Origin: CBDCMJ01 sp965224325
GTDB lineage: Bacteria > Chloroflexota > Dehalococcoidia > Lucifugimonadales > UBA3495
Reading direction: 5' to 3'
NCBI GenBank assembly: GCA_965224325.1
Contig: CBDCYT010000020.1
Coordinates: 348,715-412,714 of the forward strand
DNA: 64,000 bases
Shown here: positions 17,396 through 26,097 of the stretch, one piece after another
Numbering within the stretch: the first letter of the stretch is position 1
Layout of the letters: every line of letters starts with the position of its first letter
Made by a program: the position numbers and the translations under genes
The notes under the pieces: generated by a model
What the model was told of the DNA's origin: nothing
Seen by the model: the letters and a program-made list of their open reading frames with translations, nothing else
Database searches by the model: none

Positions 17396-18097
17396 CTAGA
17401 CCGGCGCCAGTCCCTGGAGGCAGCACCGCATCCGGCCCATCGCCGCAGCCACCGGCTCCTCCGAGTTGAAGATACCGGTGCCCGACACCAGGATACTGGC
17501 TCCCGCCTTGACACACTCCTTGGCCGTCCAGTCGGCCTTGATGCCGCCGTCCACCTCTATTTGTGCGTCGTAACCCCCTCCGGTGATGGTCTGACGCAAC
17601 CTCTCGATCTTTCCCAACGTCCCAGGTATGAACGACTGGCCGCCGAAGCCGGGGTTTACGCTCATCACCAATACCATGTCCAGGAGGGGAAGGACCTCCT
17701 CCAACGCGGAGAGCGGGGTGCCTGGATTGACGGCCACGCCCACCTGCTGGCCTTGGCTCTTGATTCTTTCGACAGTGCGGTGCAGGTGGGGGCATGCCTC
17801 GGCGTGGACGATTATTTGGTCGCTGGGGGCCTTCATGAAGTTGGCCAACAGATTGTCCGGCTGCTGGATCATCAAGTGGATGTTAAGGGGAATATGGGTG
17901 GCCCGGCGGATGGCGTCCACCACCACCTCGCCCAAGGAAATGTTGGGGACAAACTGACCGTCCATCACATCCACGTGAATCAAGTCGGCGCCCGCCTCGG
18001 AGACCTCCCGCACTTGCTGCTCCAGATTGCCGAAATCCGCCGCCAGGATTGAAGGAGCTATCCGCACTTGAGTTTCCGAGCTCTTCTCAGACACCAT
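17396..18097 (-). CDS. rpe: Ribulose-phosphate 3-epimerase
   Basis: A 233-residue TIM-barrel epimerase interconverting ribulose 5-phosphate and xylulose 5-phosphate in the pentose phosphate pathway. Conserved blocks: IAPSILAADFGNLEQQV, ADLIHVDVMDGQFVPN (metal ligands H, D), IHLMIQQP, VMSVNPGFGGQSFIP and QIEVDGGI (catalytic Asp), ending VSGTGIF. ATG at 18097 with GGAGG eight bases upstream is chosen over a longer frame; it overlaps the argH 3' end by 11 bases, so the two are probably one transcript. Confidence 0.95.
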   Translation of the reverse strand: MVSEKSSETQVRIAPSILAADFGNLEQQVREVSEAGADLIHVDVMDGQFVPNISLGEVVVDAIRRATHIPLNIHLMIQQPDNLLANFMKAPSDQIIVHAEACPHLHRTVERIKSQGQQVGVAVNPGTPLSALEEVLPLLDMVLVMSVNPGFGGQSFIPGTLGKIERLRQTITGGGYDAQIEVDGGIKADWTAKECVKAGASILVSGTGIFNSEEPVAAAMGRMRCCLQGLAPV

Positions 18098-19436
18098 GGT
18101 CCTCCGCCTCCAGCAATTTCCTGGCCAAATCCAGCGCCTCGGCAACCTGTCCGGGGGCGGTGCCGCCCGGAATATTCCTCGCCGCCGCAGACGAGTGGGC
18201 CGTAATCCCGTATACCCCTTCGTCGAAGTGCGGAGAGAACCGGCGGTACTCCTCCAAATCCAGCGCCAGCAGGTCTTTGTCCTGGGATTCGCAATACCTG
18301 CACAACTCCGCCACGGCGGAGTGGGCTTCCCGGAACGGGGTCCCCTTGCCTACCAGGTAGTCTGCCATGTCCGTAGCCAGGGCTTGGCTGTCTCCCGCCA
18401 ACCTGGTTACCCGGTCCACGTGCAGCCTCATTCCGCCCAGCATTCCCTGAAAGACATCCAGCGTCGCCAGCAAGGTGTCGGCAGTGTCGAAGAGGCCTTC
18501 CTTGTCCTCTTGCAGGTCACGGTTGTAGGTCAGGGGTAGGCCCTTCATCACTGTCAATAGCCCCGTAAGATGGCCGTAGACCCGTCCGGTCTTACCCCGG
18601 GCCAACTCCGCGAAATCCGGGTTGCGCTTTTGGGGCATGATGCTGCTGCCGGTAGTGAACTGCTCTGCCAGTGAAATGAACCCGAATTCCCGGCTGGACC
18701 ACAATACGATCTCCTCTGCCAAGCGAGAGATGTGCATCATGCATACCGAGGCGGCAGCCAGATACTCAATCACGAAGTCGCGGTCGGAAACGGCGTCCAT
18801 GCTGTTGGCGCTGACTTCGGCGAACCCCAACTCGCTCGCTAGAAATTCCCGGTCCGTGGGGTAAGCGACCCCAGCCAACGCGCCGCTGCCTAAGGGCATG
18901 ACGTCGGCCCTCCGGTAGCAGTCCCGAAAGCGGCCCACGTCTCGCTGGAACATCTGGAAATAGGCCAGCATGTGGTGAGCGAAGAGCACCGGCTGGGCCC
19001 TCTGGGTGTGGGTGTATCCTGGCATGAGCACGCCGGTGTGCGCCTCGGCCAGATTGACCAGGGACCATTGTGCTCCATGGAGCCCTTTGAGGGTGAGGGC
19101 AATAGCTTCCTTGATGTACATCCGCATGTCCAAGGCGATCTGGTCGTTACGGGAACGGCCGGTATGCAGGCGTCCGGCTGCTGGACCGATCAACTGGCGC
19201 AGACGGCTTTCTATGTTGGTGTGTAAGTCCTCCAACGAACGGTCCCAAGGAAAGACGTCGGCCTCGATTTCCAACCGAATCCGCCCCAAACCCTCGATGA
19301 TCGCCCCGGCATCCTCCTGGCTGATGATGTCCTGTTTTGCCAGCATGCGGGTGTGGGCCACCGAGCCGTCTAAATCGTGGCGGTATAGCCGTTTGTCATA
19401 ATGAATGGAGCTAGTGTAGTGACTGGGATCTGACAT
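18087..19436 (-). CDS. argH: Argininosuccinate lyase
   Basis: About 449 residues of the fumarase/aspartase superfamily. ArgH splits argininosuccinate into arginine and fumarate. The signature loop GSSIMPQKRNPDFAELARGKTGRVYG is intact, as are LHTGRSRNDQIALDMR and MPGYTHTQRAQPV (general acid/base region) and DAVSDRDFVIEYLAA. ATG at 19436 fits the family N-terminus better than an upstream start at 19517. It precedes rpe with overlap. No other arginine gene is in the window. Confidence 0.95.
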   Translation of the reverse strand: MSDPSHYTSSIHYDKRLYRHDLDGSVAHTRMLAKQDIISQEDAGAIIEGLGRIRLEIEADVFPWDRSLEDLHTNIESRLRQLIGPAAGRLHTGRSRNDQIALDMRMYIKEAIALTLKGLHGAQWSLVNLAEAHTGVLMPGYTHTQRAQPVLFAHHMLAYFQMFQRDVGRFRDCYRRADVMPLGSGALAGVAYPTDREFLASELGFAEVSANSMDAVSDRDFVIEYLAAASVCMMHISRLAEEIVLWSSREFGFISLAEQFTTGSSIMPQKRNPDFAELARGKTGRVYGHLTGLLTVMKGLPLTYNRDLQEDKEGLFDTADTLLATLDVFQGMLGGMRLHVDRVTRLAGDSQALATDMADYLVGKGTPFREAHSAVAELCRYCESQDKDLLALDLEEYRRFSPHFDEGVYGITAHSSAAARNIPGGTAPGQVAEALDLARKLLEAEDHGV

Positions 19437-19618
19437 TAGTGGTCCGGTCCGACGTCTGTCGGTTGATGGCTCGTATGTACGGTAAAAACTATACTCCTGC
19501 TTACCGTTGGTCCTCAAGGACTGCCTTACCGGAGTCCGGGTCTTTTAGTTTTCGCGACAACTGCTGTCTTCCCACGCACCTTGGGCTTGTCCAATGGCGG
19601 TCCAACACCAAGTACGTG

Positions 19619-19918
19619 TGGATTCCCGCTTCCGCGGGAATGACGGGTGAGCGGCGGGATGGATTCCCGCTCCCCGGTCGGGGTCGGGGACAAGCTTCGC
19701 GGGAATGACGGGTGAGCGGCGGGATGGATTCCCGCTCCCCGATCGGGGTCGGGGACAAGCTTCGGGGGAAAGACGGGTGAGCGGCGGGATGGGTTCCGGC
19801 TCCCCGATCGGGGCCGAGGACAAGCTTCGGGGGAAAGACAGGTGAGCGGCGGGATGGGTTCCGGCTCCCCGATCGGGGCCGAGGACAAGCTTCGGGGGAA
19901 AGACGGGTGAGCGGCGGG
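19619..19918 (+). repeat. 65-bp tandem repeat, about 4.5 units
   Basis: TGAGCGGCGGG recurs at 19648, 19713, 19778, 19843 and 19908, exactly 65 bases apart. Each unit contains ATTCCCGCTCCCCGATCGGGG and a GGGGACAAGCTTCGCGGGAA segment, the same palindromic core found dispersed through the window. It is an expansion inside the left small element. Confidence 0.9.
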
Positions 19919-19937
19919 TGTGACCGGCGCCACACAA

Positions 19938-20252
19938 TTAAGACACCCCGGGGTGATAGACGGCCCAGGGTAGGAGGGCGCGAAGGAGGCGTTCTGGGCT
20001 GGGTTCCTGGCAGAGAGAGGCGCAGCGCTCAAGGTAGCGGGCGGCAACGGAGAAGGTCGAGAGAAGGAAACCCGCGCCGGCGACCCGGCGAACGAAGGCC
20101 TGGGGAGAAGGTGTGGGCCGCTTATCCGCCTGGGCGCACGCCCATTGGGTGCAGAGGTCCCCGGCCGCGCGTTGGACCATGGGCTGGGCGTAGGGCAGGG
20201 CCAATCTCCGGCGGAGGGAGCGGATGCGGGCCCGCAAAGAGCTAAGTGTCAT
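19938..20252 (-). CDS. Small ORF C of the composite element
   Basis: A 104-residue ORF (MTLSSLRARIRSLRRRLALP at the start) rich in Arg, Leu and Ala, mostly helical, not recognised. Its ATG overlaps the preceding ORF's stop (ATGA) and is preceded by GGAGAAATCTGT as ribosome site. Its TAA stop lies inside the inverted end of the left small element. Coupling and ribosome site argue that it is translated; function is unknown. Confidence 0.5.
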   Translation of the reverse strand: MTLSSLRARIRSLRRRLALPYAQPMVQRAAGDLCTQWACAQADKRPTPSPQAFVRRVAGAGFLLSTFSVAARYLERCASLCQEPSPERLLRALLPWAVYHPGVS

Positions 20253-20323
20253 ACAGATTTCTCCTCGTAATTCGAGAGCCTCACCACGAACGGCCAAGGG
20301 CATCCCGCGTGAGTGATGTTCAT
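20249..20323 (-). CDS. 24-codon ORF B of the composite element
   Basis: Starts ATG at 20323, overlapping the stop of the HTH gene by ATGA, and ends in EEKSV with TGA overlapping the start of ORF C in the same way. Its ribosome site GGGAGAAATCTGT is the end of the upstream gene. The 15-base block GAGAAATCTGTATGA occurs twice, at both junctions, so this mini-ORF may be a by-product of duplicating the junction. Function unknown. Confidence 0.4.
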   Translation of the reverse strand: MNITHAGCPWPFVVRLSNYEEKSV

Positions 20324-20738
20324 ACAGATTTCTCCCGGGCGGGCCGAAGGGGCAGGGCAGCCTCCAGGGCCTGGACTTGGTCATGCAGGTCTTGGATTTC
20401 GGGATTTCGCCAAATTTGGCGGAGTAATTGAGGACGGCGCGGATGGCGCGGAGGCGGATCTCCGGGTTCTGATTCTCGAGAAGGTTGCCGAGGTGAAGGA
20501 CAGCTTGAAAGGTGAGGCTTTGGAGGCAGCCTTTGGCGAGCTCGGCGGACTGGCGCTGCAGTTGGGCAAGTTGGTCGCGGAATTCGGGGTCCTGGAGCCA
20601 ACGGTGCAAAGTGCGGCGGCCCGCTTTGGAGAGGCGGGAGGCCTGGGCGATGGAGGGGGCGGCGGCGAGAATGGGGAGCGCCGATTGCTGGCGTGGAGAG
20701 AGGCCGGAGTTTTTTATTTCAGGGCCGTTGTGAGCCAT
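20320..20738 (-). pseudogene. phBC6A51-like helix-turn-helix protein, frameshifted
   Basis: From ATG 20738 the frame reads about 111 residues with a homeodomain-like HTH: LSPRQQSALPILAAAPSIAQASRLSK...RRTLHRWLQDPEFRDQLAQLQ, then LTFQAVLHLGNLLENQNPEIRLRAIRAVLNYSAKFGEI. It resembles small-terminase-like phBC6A51 HTH proteins common in Chloroflexota repeats. At about 20394-20409 the 8-base block CGAAATCC is present twice in tandem; removing one copy restores a frame continuing with QDLHDQVQALEAALPLRPAREKSV and the TGA at 20320. As written the frame is broken and runs into ORF C out of context. Start could also be the ATG at 20810. Confidence 0.65.
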
Positions 20739-21159
20739 GGCCTCAGTGGCCGTTTGATAGATTTGGCAGGGTGCTAATAGTTGCCTATCAACAGCGTAGG
20801 GAGTGGTCATCGGAGGGGGCAAGGGCGAGGTGTCGCGGGTTTAGGACGAGGGGGCCCTTTAGTTTTGGCGACGACTCCTGTTTTCCCATGCGCTTTGGGC
20901 TGGTCCAATGGCAGTCCAACATCAAGAACGCATGGATTCCCGCTTTCGCGGGAAAGACGGGTGAGCGGCGGGTATGACGGGCGGCACACAATTAAGAGAC
21001 CCTGTTACCGGAGTCCGTGCTACAATTTGGTTGGTATGTCGATGGCCGGGCGCGCCCTCAACAGGGCATCGATGGGGCGTTGACGGGATATCCGGTCTCG
21101 TGAGCCTGCCATGGTCGCAGGCGACGGCGTAAATCAACCGGAACACAGGGAGAATTGAC

Positions 21160-21519
21160 ATGGACCGTCTCAATCAGGAGAAGTGCGTGGCTTGCCGCCG
21201 CGATTCACCTCCGGCGACGTCCCAGGATGTGGCCGAACTACATCCCCAAGTCATTGAATGGGAGATCCTCACGGAAGACGGCATCAATAAACTTGACCGT
21301 GTGTTCCGGTTTCCGGACTTCCAAAATGCCCTGGACTTCACCAATACGCTGGGAGCCTTGGCGGAATCCGAAGGTCACCATCCAAGGTTGGTAACCGAGT
21401 GGGGACGTGTCAAGGTGACTTGGTGGACCCATAAGATACGCAATCTGCACCGCAACGACTTCATAATGGCCGCCAAGTCGGACCAACTATATCAGCAAGT
21501 GGCGCCGGAGGCAGCCTAG
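21160..21519 (+). CDS. Pterin-4a-carbinolamine dehydratase family protein
   Basis: A 119-residue protein with an N-terminal CVACRRDSPPAT and the active-site motif AESEGHHPRLVTEWGRVKVTWWTHKI (E-G-H-H-P and W-T-H), typical of PhhB/PCD, which dehydrates 4a-hydroxytetrahydrobiopterin or acts in molybdopterin-related metabolism. The N-terminal CVAC pair is common in the bacterial subgroup. GGGAGA precedes the ATG. No phenylalanine hydroxylase is nearby, so the biological role is open. Confidence 0.88.
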   Translation: MDRLNQEKCVACRRDSPPATSQDVAELHPQVIEWEILTEDGINKLDRVFRFPDFQNALDFTNTLGALAESEGHHPRLVTEWGRVKVTWWTHKIRNLHRNDFIMAAKSDQLYQQVAPEAA

Positions 21520-21875
21520 ATAATTCCAAGCCTACGCCCTCCTCCAGGCCGCAGATCACTGCCGTTGCTCCGCCTATCGTTGTTCCGGCGTCCGTTGCTC
21601 CGCCTGCTGTTGTTCCGCCTGCCGTTGCTTTGAAAGTTTGGTCTCACGCCAACCCCAGGGTGACGCCTTACCCTAAGGCTCAATGCTCTGACCGCGTCCA
21701 GGTGCGGCGGTCCGGCCAGCCTACGGGTAAGTTGGGCCAAGTTAAACGGTCAGAATGTCCCCCACAGAGCATTGGGCTAAGGATGTTTGTTTACCACGCC
21801 GGTCCTTTGGGTGGATGCCGAATCCGCCTTCAGGGGGAAAGCTAGCGAAAAATCAGGACTTCGGGAGAGTTGGTC
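21520..21875. other. Intergenic region with a short-period repeat
   Basis: No gene. At about 21559-21630 a CCGTTGCTCCGCCT / TGTTGTTCCGCCT motif repeats imperfectly four to five times. The rest holds no recognised signal apart from the ribosome site of the next gene. Confidence 0.5.
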
Positions 21876-22916
21876 ATGAGGGTGTTTTACCGTCTAGGGT
21901 CCAAAAGTCTAAGCGCGGTTGCGTCGGAAGCTGCCTGGGCCGAGTCGATGGGTTATGACGGGATATCCAGTAACGAGACAGCCCATGACTCCTTCCTCCC
22001 TCTGGCCCTGGCCGCTGCCGCCACTTCCCGGGTTATGTTGGAGACCAGGGTAGCCATTGCTTTCCCACGGTCGCCCATGATCGTCGCCCATACCAGCCGG
22101 GACCTGCAGGAGCTGTCTAAGGGCCGCTTTCGCCTGGGTCTGGGCACTCAAGTCAAAGGCCACATTGAGCGCCGCTTCTCAGTGGAGTGGGGGTCTCCCG
22201 GACCGAGACTGCGGGAATACGTCGAGTCGTTACGGTGTATCTGGGACTGTTGGCAAAACGGTGACCAAGAAGGTAACCGCCTGGACTACCAGGGGCGGTT
22301 TTATCAGTTCTCTTTGATGACGCCGTTCTTCAGCCCGGGCCCCAGCCAACACCCGGCGCCCTCGATTTTTACCGGAGCGGTTAACAGCTACAATTGCCGG
22401 GTCGCCGGTGAAGTAAGCGACGGCTTGGCGCTGCATAGCCTCACCTCGGCCCCTTATATACAGCGAGTGGTGAAGCCCGGCTTGGAGCAGGGCGCCGAGC
22501 GGGCCGGCAGAGACCCCAGGACCATTCAGATCAGCGGCGGAGGTTTCATAGCAACCGGCCCCAATAAGGCCAGCATCCAAGCCGCACAGGCCGAGGTGCG
22601 CCGGCGCATCGCTTTTTACGCCTCCACGCGGAGCTACTTCCCGGTGTTGGAATGCCACGGATTCTTGGAAGTGGGGCAGCTCCTTCACCAGATGTCGCTG
22701 CGCGGCGAGTGGGCTGAAATGGCGGAAATGGTGAGTGACGAGATGCTGGACGCCTTTTCCGTGGCCGGTGAGTACGACGAGGTGGCGGAGAAATTCGTCG
22801 AGCGATACGGCGGGTTGCTGGACGAGGTGAATTTTTCCGTGTACACCTCGTCAACGCCGGAGGAAGGGCAGATCCGGAAGATCATCAAGCGGCTACAGGA
22901 AACCCCGGCGCACTGA
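21876..22916 (+). CDS. LLM-class flavin/F420-dependent oxidoreductase (TIGR03617-like)
   Basis: About 346 residues with a luciferase-like TIM barrel: AAWAESMGYDGISSNETAHDSFLPLALAAAATSRV at the start, LETRVAIAFPRSPMIVAHTSRDLQELSKGRFRLGLGTQVKGHIERR (about 50-95) and the bulge region RLREYVESLRCIWDCWQNG. This layout matches F420-dependent LLM proteins of the TIGR03617 type. Substrate is unknown. ATG at 21876 with GGGAGAG six bases before it is preferred to a TTG at 21870. An IS21 insertion begins 28 bases after its stop. Confidence 0.85.
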   Translation: MRVFYRLGSKSLSAVASEAAWAESMGYDGISSNETAHDSFLPLALAAAATSRVMLETRVAIAFPRSPMIVAHTSRDLQELSKGRFRLGLGTQVKGHIERRFSVEWGSPGPRLREYVESLRCIWDCWQNGDQEGNRLDYQGRFYQFSLMTPFFSPGPSQHPAPSIFTGAVNSYNCRVAGEVSDGLALHSLTSAPYIQRVVKPGLEQGAERAGRDPRTIQISGGGFIATGPNKASIQAAQAEVRRRIAFYASTRSYFPVLECHGFLEVGQLLHQMSLRGEWAEMAEMVSDEMLDAFSVAGEYDEVAEKFVERYGGLLDEVNFSVYTSSTPEEGQIRKIIKRLQETPAH

Positions 22917-23051
22917 CCACCCAACGCACTATTGCCGCCACCGTGTAAGCGGCGGAGATAAAGTGGGCCGTGCGGGCGGAGGATTGCTGAGTATCGGCGA
23001 CTAAATACTGTACCGCCCGCCATCATTCATAGGGTCATAGCCGACCCATGG

Positions 23052-24563
23052 ATGGTGCGACGGATGTATAAGGTGGACGTATATCTGCGGGTTCGCCGGG
23101 CGGTGATGGTGGAGGGTAAGAGTATTCGGGAGGTCTCCAGAGAGTTTGGCCTGCACCGGGACACCGTGCGCAAGATGCTGGCCTACTCCGTGCCTCCGGG
23201 GTACCGGCGACAGACCCCGCCCCGGCGTCCCAAGCTTGAGCCCTACACCGGTGTCATTGACCGGATCCTGGAGGACGATCTAAAGCGCCCCAGGAAGCAG
23301 CGACACACCGCCAAGCGCATCTACGAGCGGCTCAGGGACGAGTACGGGTTCGACGGCGGATACACCACGGTCAAGGACTACGTCAGGGAGCATCGCCGTC
23401 AGACCAAGGAGATGTTCGTGCCCCTGTCCCATCCGCCGGGCCACGCGCAGTGCGACTTCGGCGAGGCCCTGGTGGTCATCGGCGGCGTAGAGCAAAAGGC
23501 CCACTGCTTCGTCATCGACCTGCCCCACAGCGACGGCTGCTTCGTCAAGGCCTACCCGGCGGAGACCACCGAGGCCTTCCTGGACGGCCATGTCTCGGCG
23601 TTCGCCTTCCTGGGCGGAGTGCCCCAGAGCATCCTCTACGACAATACCAGGCTAGCCGTGGCGAAGATACTGGGGGATGGACGGCGTCAGCGCACCCGGG
23701 CCTTCACCGAGCTGCAGTCCCACTACCTGTTCGAGGACCGGTTCGGACGCCCAGGCAAGGGCAATGACAAAGGCAAGGTGGAGGGCCTGATGGGGTACGT
23801 GCGGCGAAACTTTCTGGTGCCGGTGCCGTCCTTCGAGAGCTTTGATGCGCTCAATGCCTACCTGGAACAACGATGCCTGGAGCGAATGGACGCCCAGCTC
23901 AGGGGCCACACGGAGACCATCGGTCAGAGGATGGAGCGGGACCTGGAGGCCCTGTTGCCGCTGCCGCCGGTGGCATACGACGCCTGCGACAAGCAGGCAA
24001 GCCGGGTGAGTTCGCTGTCCTTGGTAAGGTACAGGACCAACGACTACTCGGTGCCGGTGGCTTACGGATATCGGGACGTCCTGGTACGGGGCTACGTGGA
24101 CCAGGTGGTCATCAGTTGCGGAACCGAGGTCATCGCCAGCCATCCCAGATCATACGACCGGGACGACTTCATCTACGATCCCATCCACTACCTGCCGCTC
24201 TTGGAACGGAAGCCGGGCGCCCTGGACCAGGCCGCACCCCTGCAGGGCTGGGCCCTGCCCGAAGAGTTCGGGACGCTGCGCCGGCTGCTGGAATCCAGAA
24301 TGGGACGGCGGGGCAAACGGGAGTACGTGCAGGTGCTCAGGCTGCTGGAGACCTTCAATCAGCAGGAGGTGCACGCAGCGGTAAAAGATGCCATCCACCT
24401 GGGGTCGCTGAGCTTCGACGCAGTGAAGCACCTGGTGCTCTGCCGGCTGGAGGGACGTCCGCCAAGGCTGGACCTGGAGCTGTATCCCCACCTGCCCAGG
24501 GTCAGGGTCAGCACCACGTCCGCCGGAGACTACATGACCTTGCTGTCGGGGAGAGCGGCATGA
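23052..24563 (+). CDS. istA: IS21-family transposase IstA
   Basis: A 503-residue transposase. The N-terminal HTH (SIREVSREFGLHRDTVRKML, about residues 25-44) binds DNA. The rve/DDE core shows HAQCDFGEALV (first Asp), SILYDNTRLAV (second Asp) and GKVEGLMGYVRR (Glu), so the catalytic triad is complete. A C-terminal beta-barrel-like part follows (YSVPVAYGYRDVLVRGYVD). The stop overlaps the istB start as ATGA, as is typical for IS21. Confidence 0.95.
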   Translation: MVRRMYKVDVYLRVRRAVMVEGKSIREVSREFGLHRDTVRKMLAYSVPPGYRRQTPPRRPKLEPYTGVIDRILEDDLKRPRKQRHTAKRIYERLRDEYGFDGGYTTVKDYVREHRRQTKEMFVPLSHPPGHAQCDFGEALVVIGGVEQKAHCFVIDLPHSDGCFVKAYPAETTEAFLDGHVSAFAFLGGVPQSILYDNTRLAVAKILGDGRRQRTRAFTELQSHYLFEDRFGRPGKGNDKGKVEGLMGYVRRNFLVPVPSFESFDALNAYLEQRCLERMDAQLRGHTETIGQRMERDLEALLPLPPVAYDACDKQASRVSSLSLVRYRTNDYSVPVAYGYRDVLVRGYVDQVVISCGTEVIASHPRSYDRDDFIYDPIHYLPLLERKPGALDQAAPLQGWALPEEFGTLRRLLESRMGRRGKREYVQVLRLLETFNQQEVHAAVKDAIHLGSLSFDAVKHLVLCRLEGRPPRLDLELYPHLPRVRVSTTSAGDYMTLLSGRAA

Positions 24564-25342
24564 ACGACCGGTCGACGCTGCTGCTGGAACACCATCTCAA
24601 AGAGCTGAAGCTGCCCGGCTTTCTCAGGGAGTACGGTAAGATGGCAGCCCAGTGCGCCGCCGAGGGTGTGGATCACCCCCAGTACCTGCTGCGCCTCGCC
24701 GAGCTGGAACTCATCGACCGCCACCAGCGCATGGTGGAGCGGCGGATACGGGCGGCTCGATTCCCTGCCGTCAAAAGCCTGGACACCCTAGACTTCCCGG
24801 CCATACCATCGTTGAACAAGGCGCTGGTGATGGAGCTGGCACGATGTGAATACATCCAGCGCCGAGAGAACGTCATTGCCGTCGGCAACAGCGGCACCGG
24901 CAAGACCCACGTGGCCCTTGGTTTGGGGCTGGCCGCCTGCCAGCGCGGGATGTCTGTGGGTTTCACCACCGCCGCCGGTCTGGTGCATGAGATGATGGAG
25001 GCCAGGGACGAAAGGCGCCTGCTGAACTTGCAGAAACAACTGGCCCGGCTCAACCTGCTGATCGTCGACGAACTGGGCTTCGTGCCTCTGGCCCGGACCG
25101 GGGCGGAACTGCTCTTCGAGGTGTTCAGCCAGCGCTACGAGCGGGGCTCCATAATGCTGACCACCAACCTGCCTTTCGACGAGTGGACCGAGGTCTTCGG
25201 CTCGGAGCGTCTCACCGGAGCGCTGCTGGACCGGCTCACCCACCACGTCCACATCCTGGAGATGAACGGCGAGAGCTACCGCCTCAAGCGCAGCCGGGAG
25301 AACGCCCCCTCCCAGGTCTCGGACGAGCCGGAAGACTCCTGA
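24560..25342 (+). CDS. istB: IS21-family helper ATPase IstB
   Basis: A 260-residue DnaC-like AAA+ ATPase assisting IstA in target selection. Walker A is AVGNSGTGKTHVALGLG (about residues 108-124) and Walker B LNLLIVDELGFVP (about 166-178); sensor region IMLTTNLPFDEWTEVFG follows. The ATG lies inside the istA stop. Length is normal. Confidence 0.95.
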   Translation: MNDRSTLLLEHHLKELKLPGFLREYGKMAAQCAAEGVDHPQYLLRLAELELIDRHQRMVERRIRAARFPAVKSLDTLDFPAIPSLNKALVMELARCEYIQRRENVIAVGNSGTGKTHVALGLGLAACQRGMSVGFTTAAGLVHEMMEARDERRLLNLQKQLARLNLLIVDELGFVPLARTGAELLFEVFSQRYERGSIMLTTNLPFDEWTEVFGSERLTGALLDRLTHHVHILEMNGESYRLKRSRENAPSQVSDEPEDS

Positions 25343-25430
25343 CTCACTCCAGACTTGCGGACCTCTGCTTCTGACCTCACCCCACCCGGCTCCCAATTCA
25401 GTCCTTTCTCGTCGCCCTTGACGCTGCCCT

Positions 25431-25445
25431 CTACAACCGTTGTAG
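25431..25445. repeat. Short palindrome upstream of DUF2269 gene
   Basis: CTACAAC-C-GTTGTAG, a perfect 7-base-arm inverted repeat, lies 70 bases before the DUF2269 start. It could be an operator; there is no direct evidence. Confidence 0.35.
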
Positions 25446-25514
25446 GCTGGTCGGTATCCGTAGTGGCTGGCCTATATCCGTGTACGACTCTGAGTCTCTA
25501 CGAGAGGACTGACC

Positions 25515-26075
25515 TTGCGATACATTCACCGGAATGAATGGTTAGCTTATGGCTTCCTTGTCGTTGCTGCGGTGGCGGTATCCCTACCGCTGTTCCCGTA
25601 TAGATGGCACACTTTTCTGCATATAGCTGGCGCGGTGGTCTTCCTCGGGAACATCATCGTTACCGCTGCATGGATGCTGATGGCGGAGCGAACGCGGAGC
25701 GTCAATGTCATACACTTCTCCGCCAAGGCTGTTATCCGCGCCGACCTACTCTTCACCCTGCCTGGTGTGCTCCTGTTACTGATGAACGGGTTTGCCATGG
25801 TGCTCGCCCGCTGGGGTGGGTGGGGCGCGTTTCACCAGTTGTCTTGGATAACTGTCGCCCTGTGGCTATTCATCGCATCCGGCGTAATATGGGTGGGAAT
25901 CCTTATCCCCGTCCAACATCGCATGGCTGTGTTCTCTGACCCGTCGGACTACCCAGACTCGCCACCATCAGAATTCTTCTCGGCGCTCCGCAAGTGGTAC
26001 TTCTGGGGGGCACTTGCGATAGCCTTGCCGATCTGCTCGCTTTACCTGATGGTCAACAAGCCAGCCTTCGGCTAG
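25515..26075 (+). CDS. DUF2269-like integral membrane protein
   Basis: A 186-residue protein with four hydrophobic segments (about residues 10-28, 32-55, 75-98, 112-135) and a fifth near the C-terminus (168-183). The pattern LHIAGAVVFLGNIIVTAAWM and IHFSAKAVIRADLLFTLPGVLLLLMNGFAM matches the DUF2269 family, whose conserved His suggests metal or haem binding. Function unknown. TTG start with GAGAGGA six bases upstream. The gene is sandwiched between an IS21 and an IS21 remnant. Confidence 0.75.
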   Translation: MRYIHRNEWLAYGFLVVAAVAVSLPLFPYRWHTFLHIAGAVVFLGNIIVTAAWMLMAERTRSVNVIHFSAKAVIRADLLFTLPGVLLLLMNGFAMVLARWGGWGAFHQLSWITVALWLFIASGVIWVGILIPVQHRMAVFSDPSDYPDSPPSEFFSALRKWYFWGALAIALPICSLYLMVNKPAFG

Positions 26076-26097
26076 AGCGTTGGGAAGTACGCCACTG

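Larger units (their letters stand above)
19539..21001. mobile_element. Composite repeat-bounded element carrying an HTH gene
   Basis: The outer ends are inverted repeats, GGTCTTTTAGTTTTCG at 19539 and the complement of AATTAAGAGACC ending at 21001 (GGTCTCTTAATT when read inward). It is flanked by direct repeats: TTACCGGAGTCCG at 19526-19538 and 21005-21017, extendable to about 16 bases with a shared CTG. Inside, each end is itself a copy of one small element with its own inverted ends: left copy 19539-19947 (expanded by a 65-bp tandem repeat), right copy 20854-21001. Between them lie an HTH gene (broken) and two small ORFs. No transposase is present, so it would need one supplied from elsewhere. 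Confidence 0.7.
22944..25423 (+). mobile_element. IS21-family insertion sequence
   Basis: Left end TGTAAGCGGCGGAGATAAAG at 22944 matches the inverted right end of a related remnant (TGTCAATGGCGGCGAGAAAG, reading inward from 26397). The element carries istA and istB in the usual overlapping order. Its own right end is damaged: compared with the remnant, about 47 bases between two TTTCTC copies are missing and the terminal TTGACA reads TTGACG (25418-25423). No clear target duplication was seen. It is probably immobile on its own ends although both proteins look intact. Confidence 0.8.

Noticed and set aside
19619..19918. Regular repeats that could be mistaken for a CRISPR array
   Set aside because: The 65-bp period has no unique spacers; units are near identical along their whole length, so it is a simple tandem repeat. 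No cas genes are in the window.
19938..20822. Single 294-codon ORF across the composite element
   Set aside because: Only its first part and its last 104 codons look like protein; the middle is out of frame because of the 8-bp duplication. It was split into a pseudogene and two small ORFs.
23873..25342. 489-codon ORF that would fuse sequence before istB to IstB
   Set aside because: The first 229 codons are an out-of-frame shadow of istA; the istB start with ATGA overlap at 24560 is standard for IS21.
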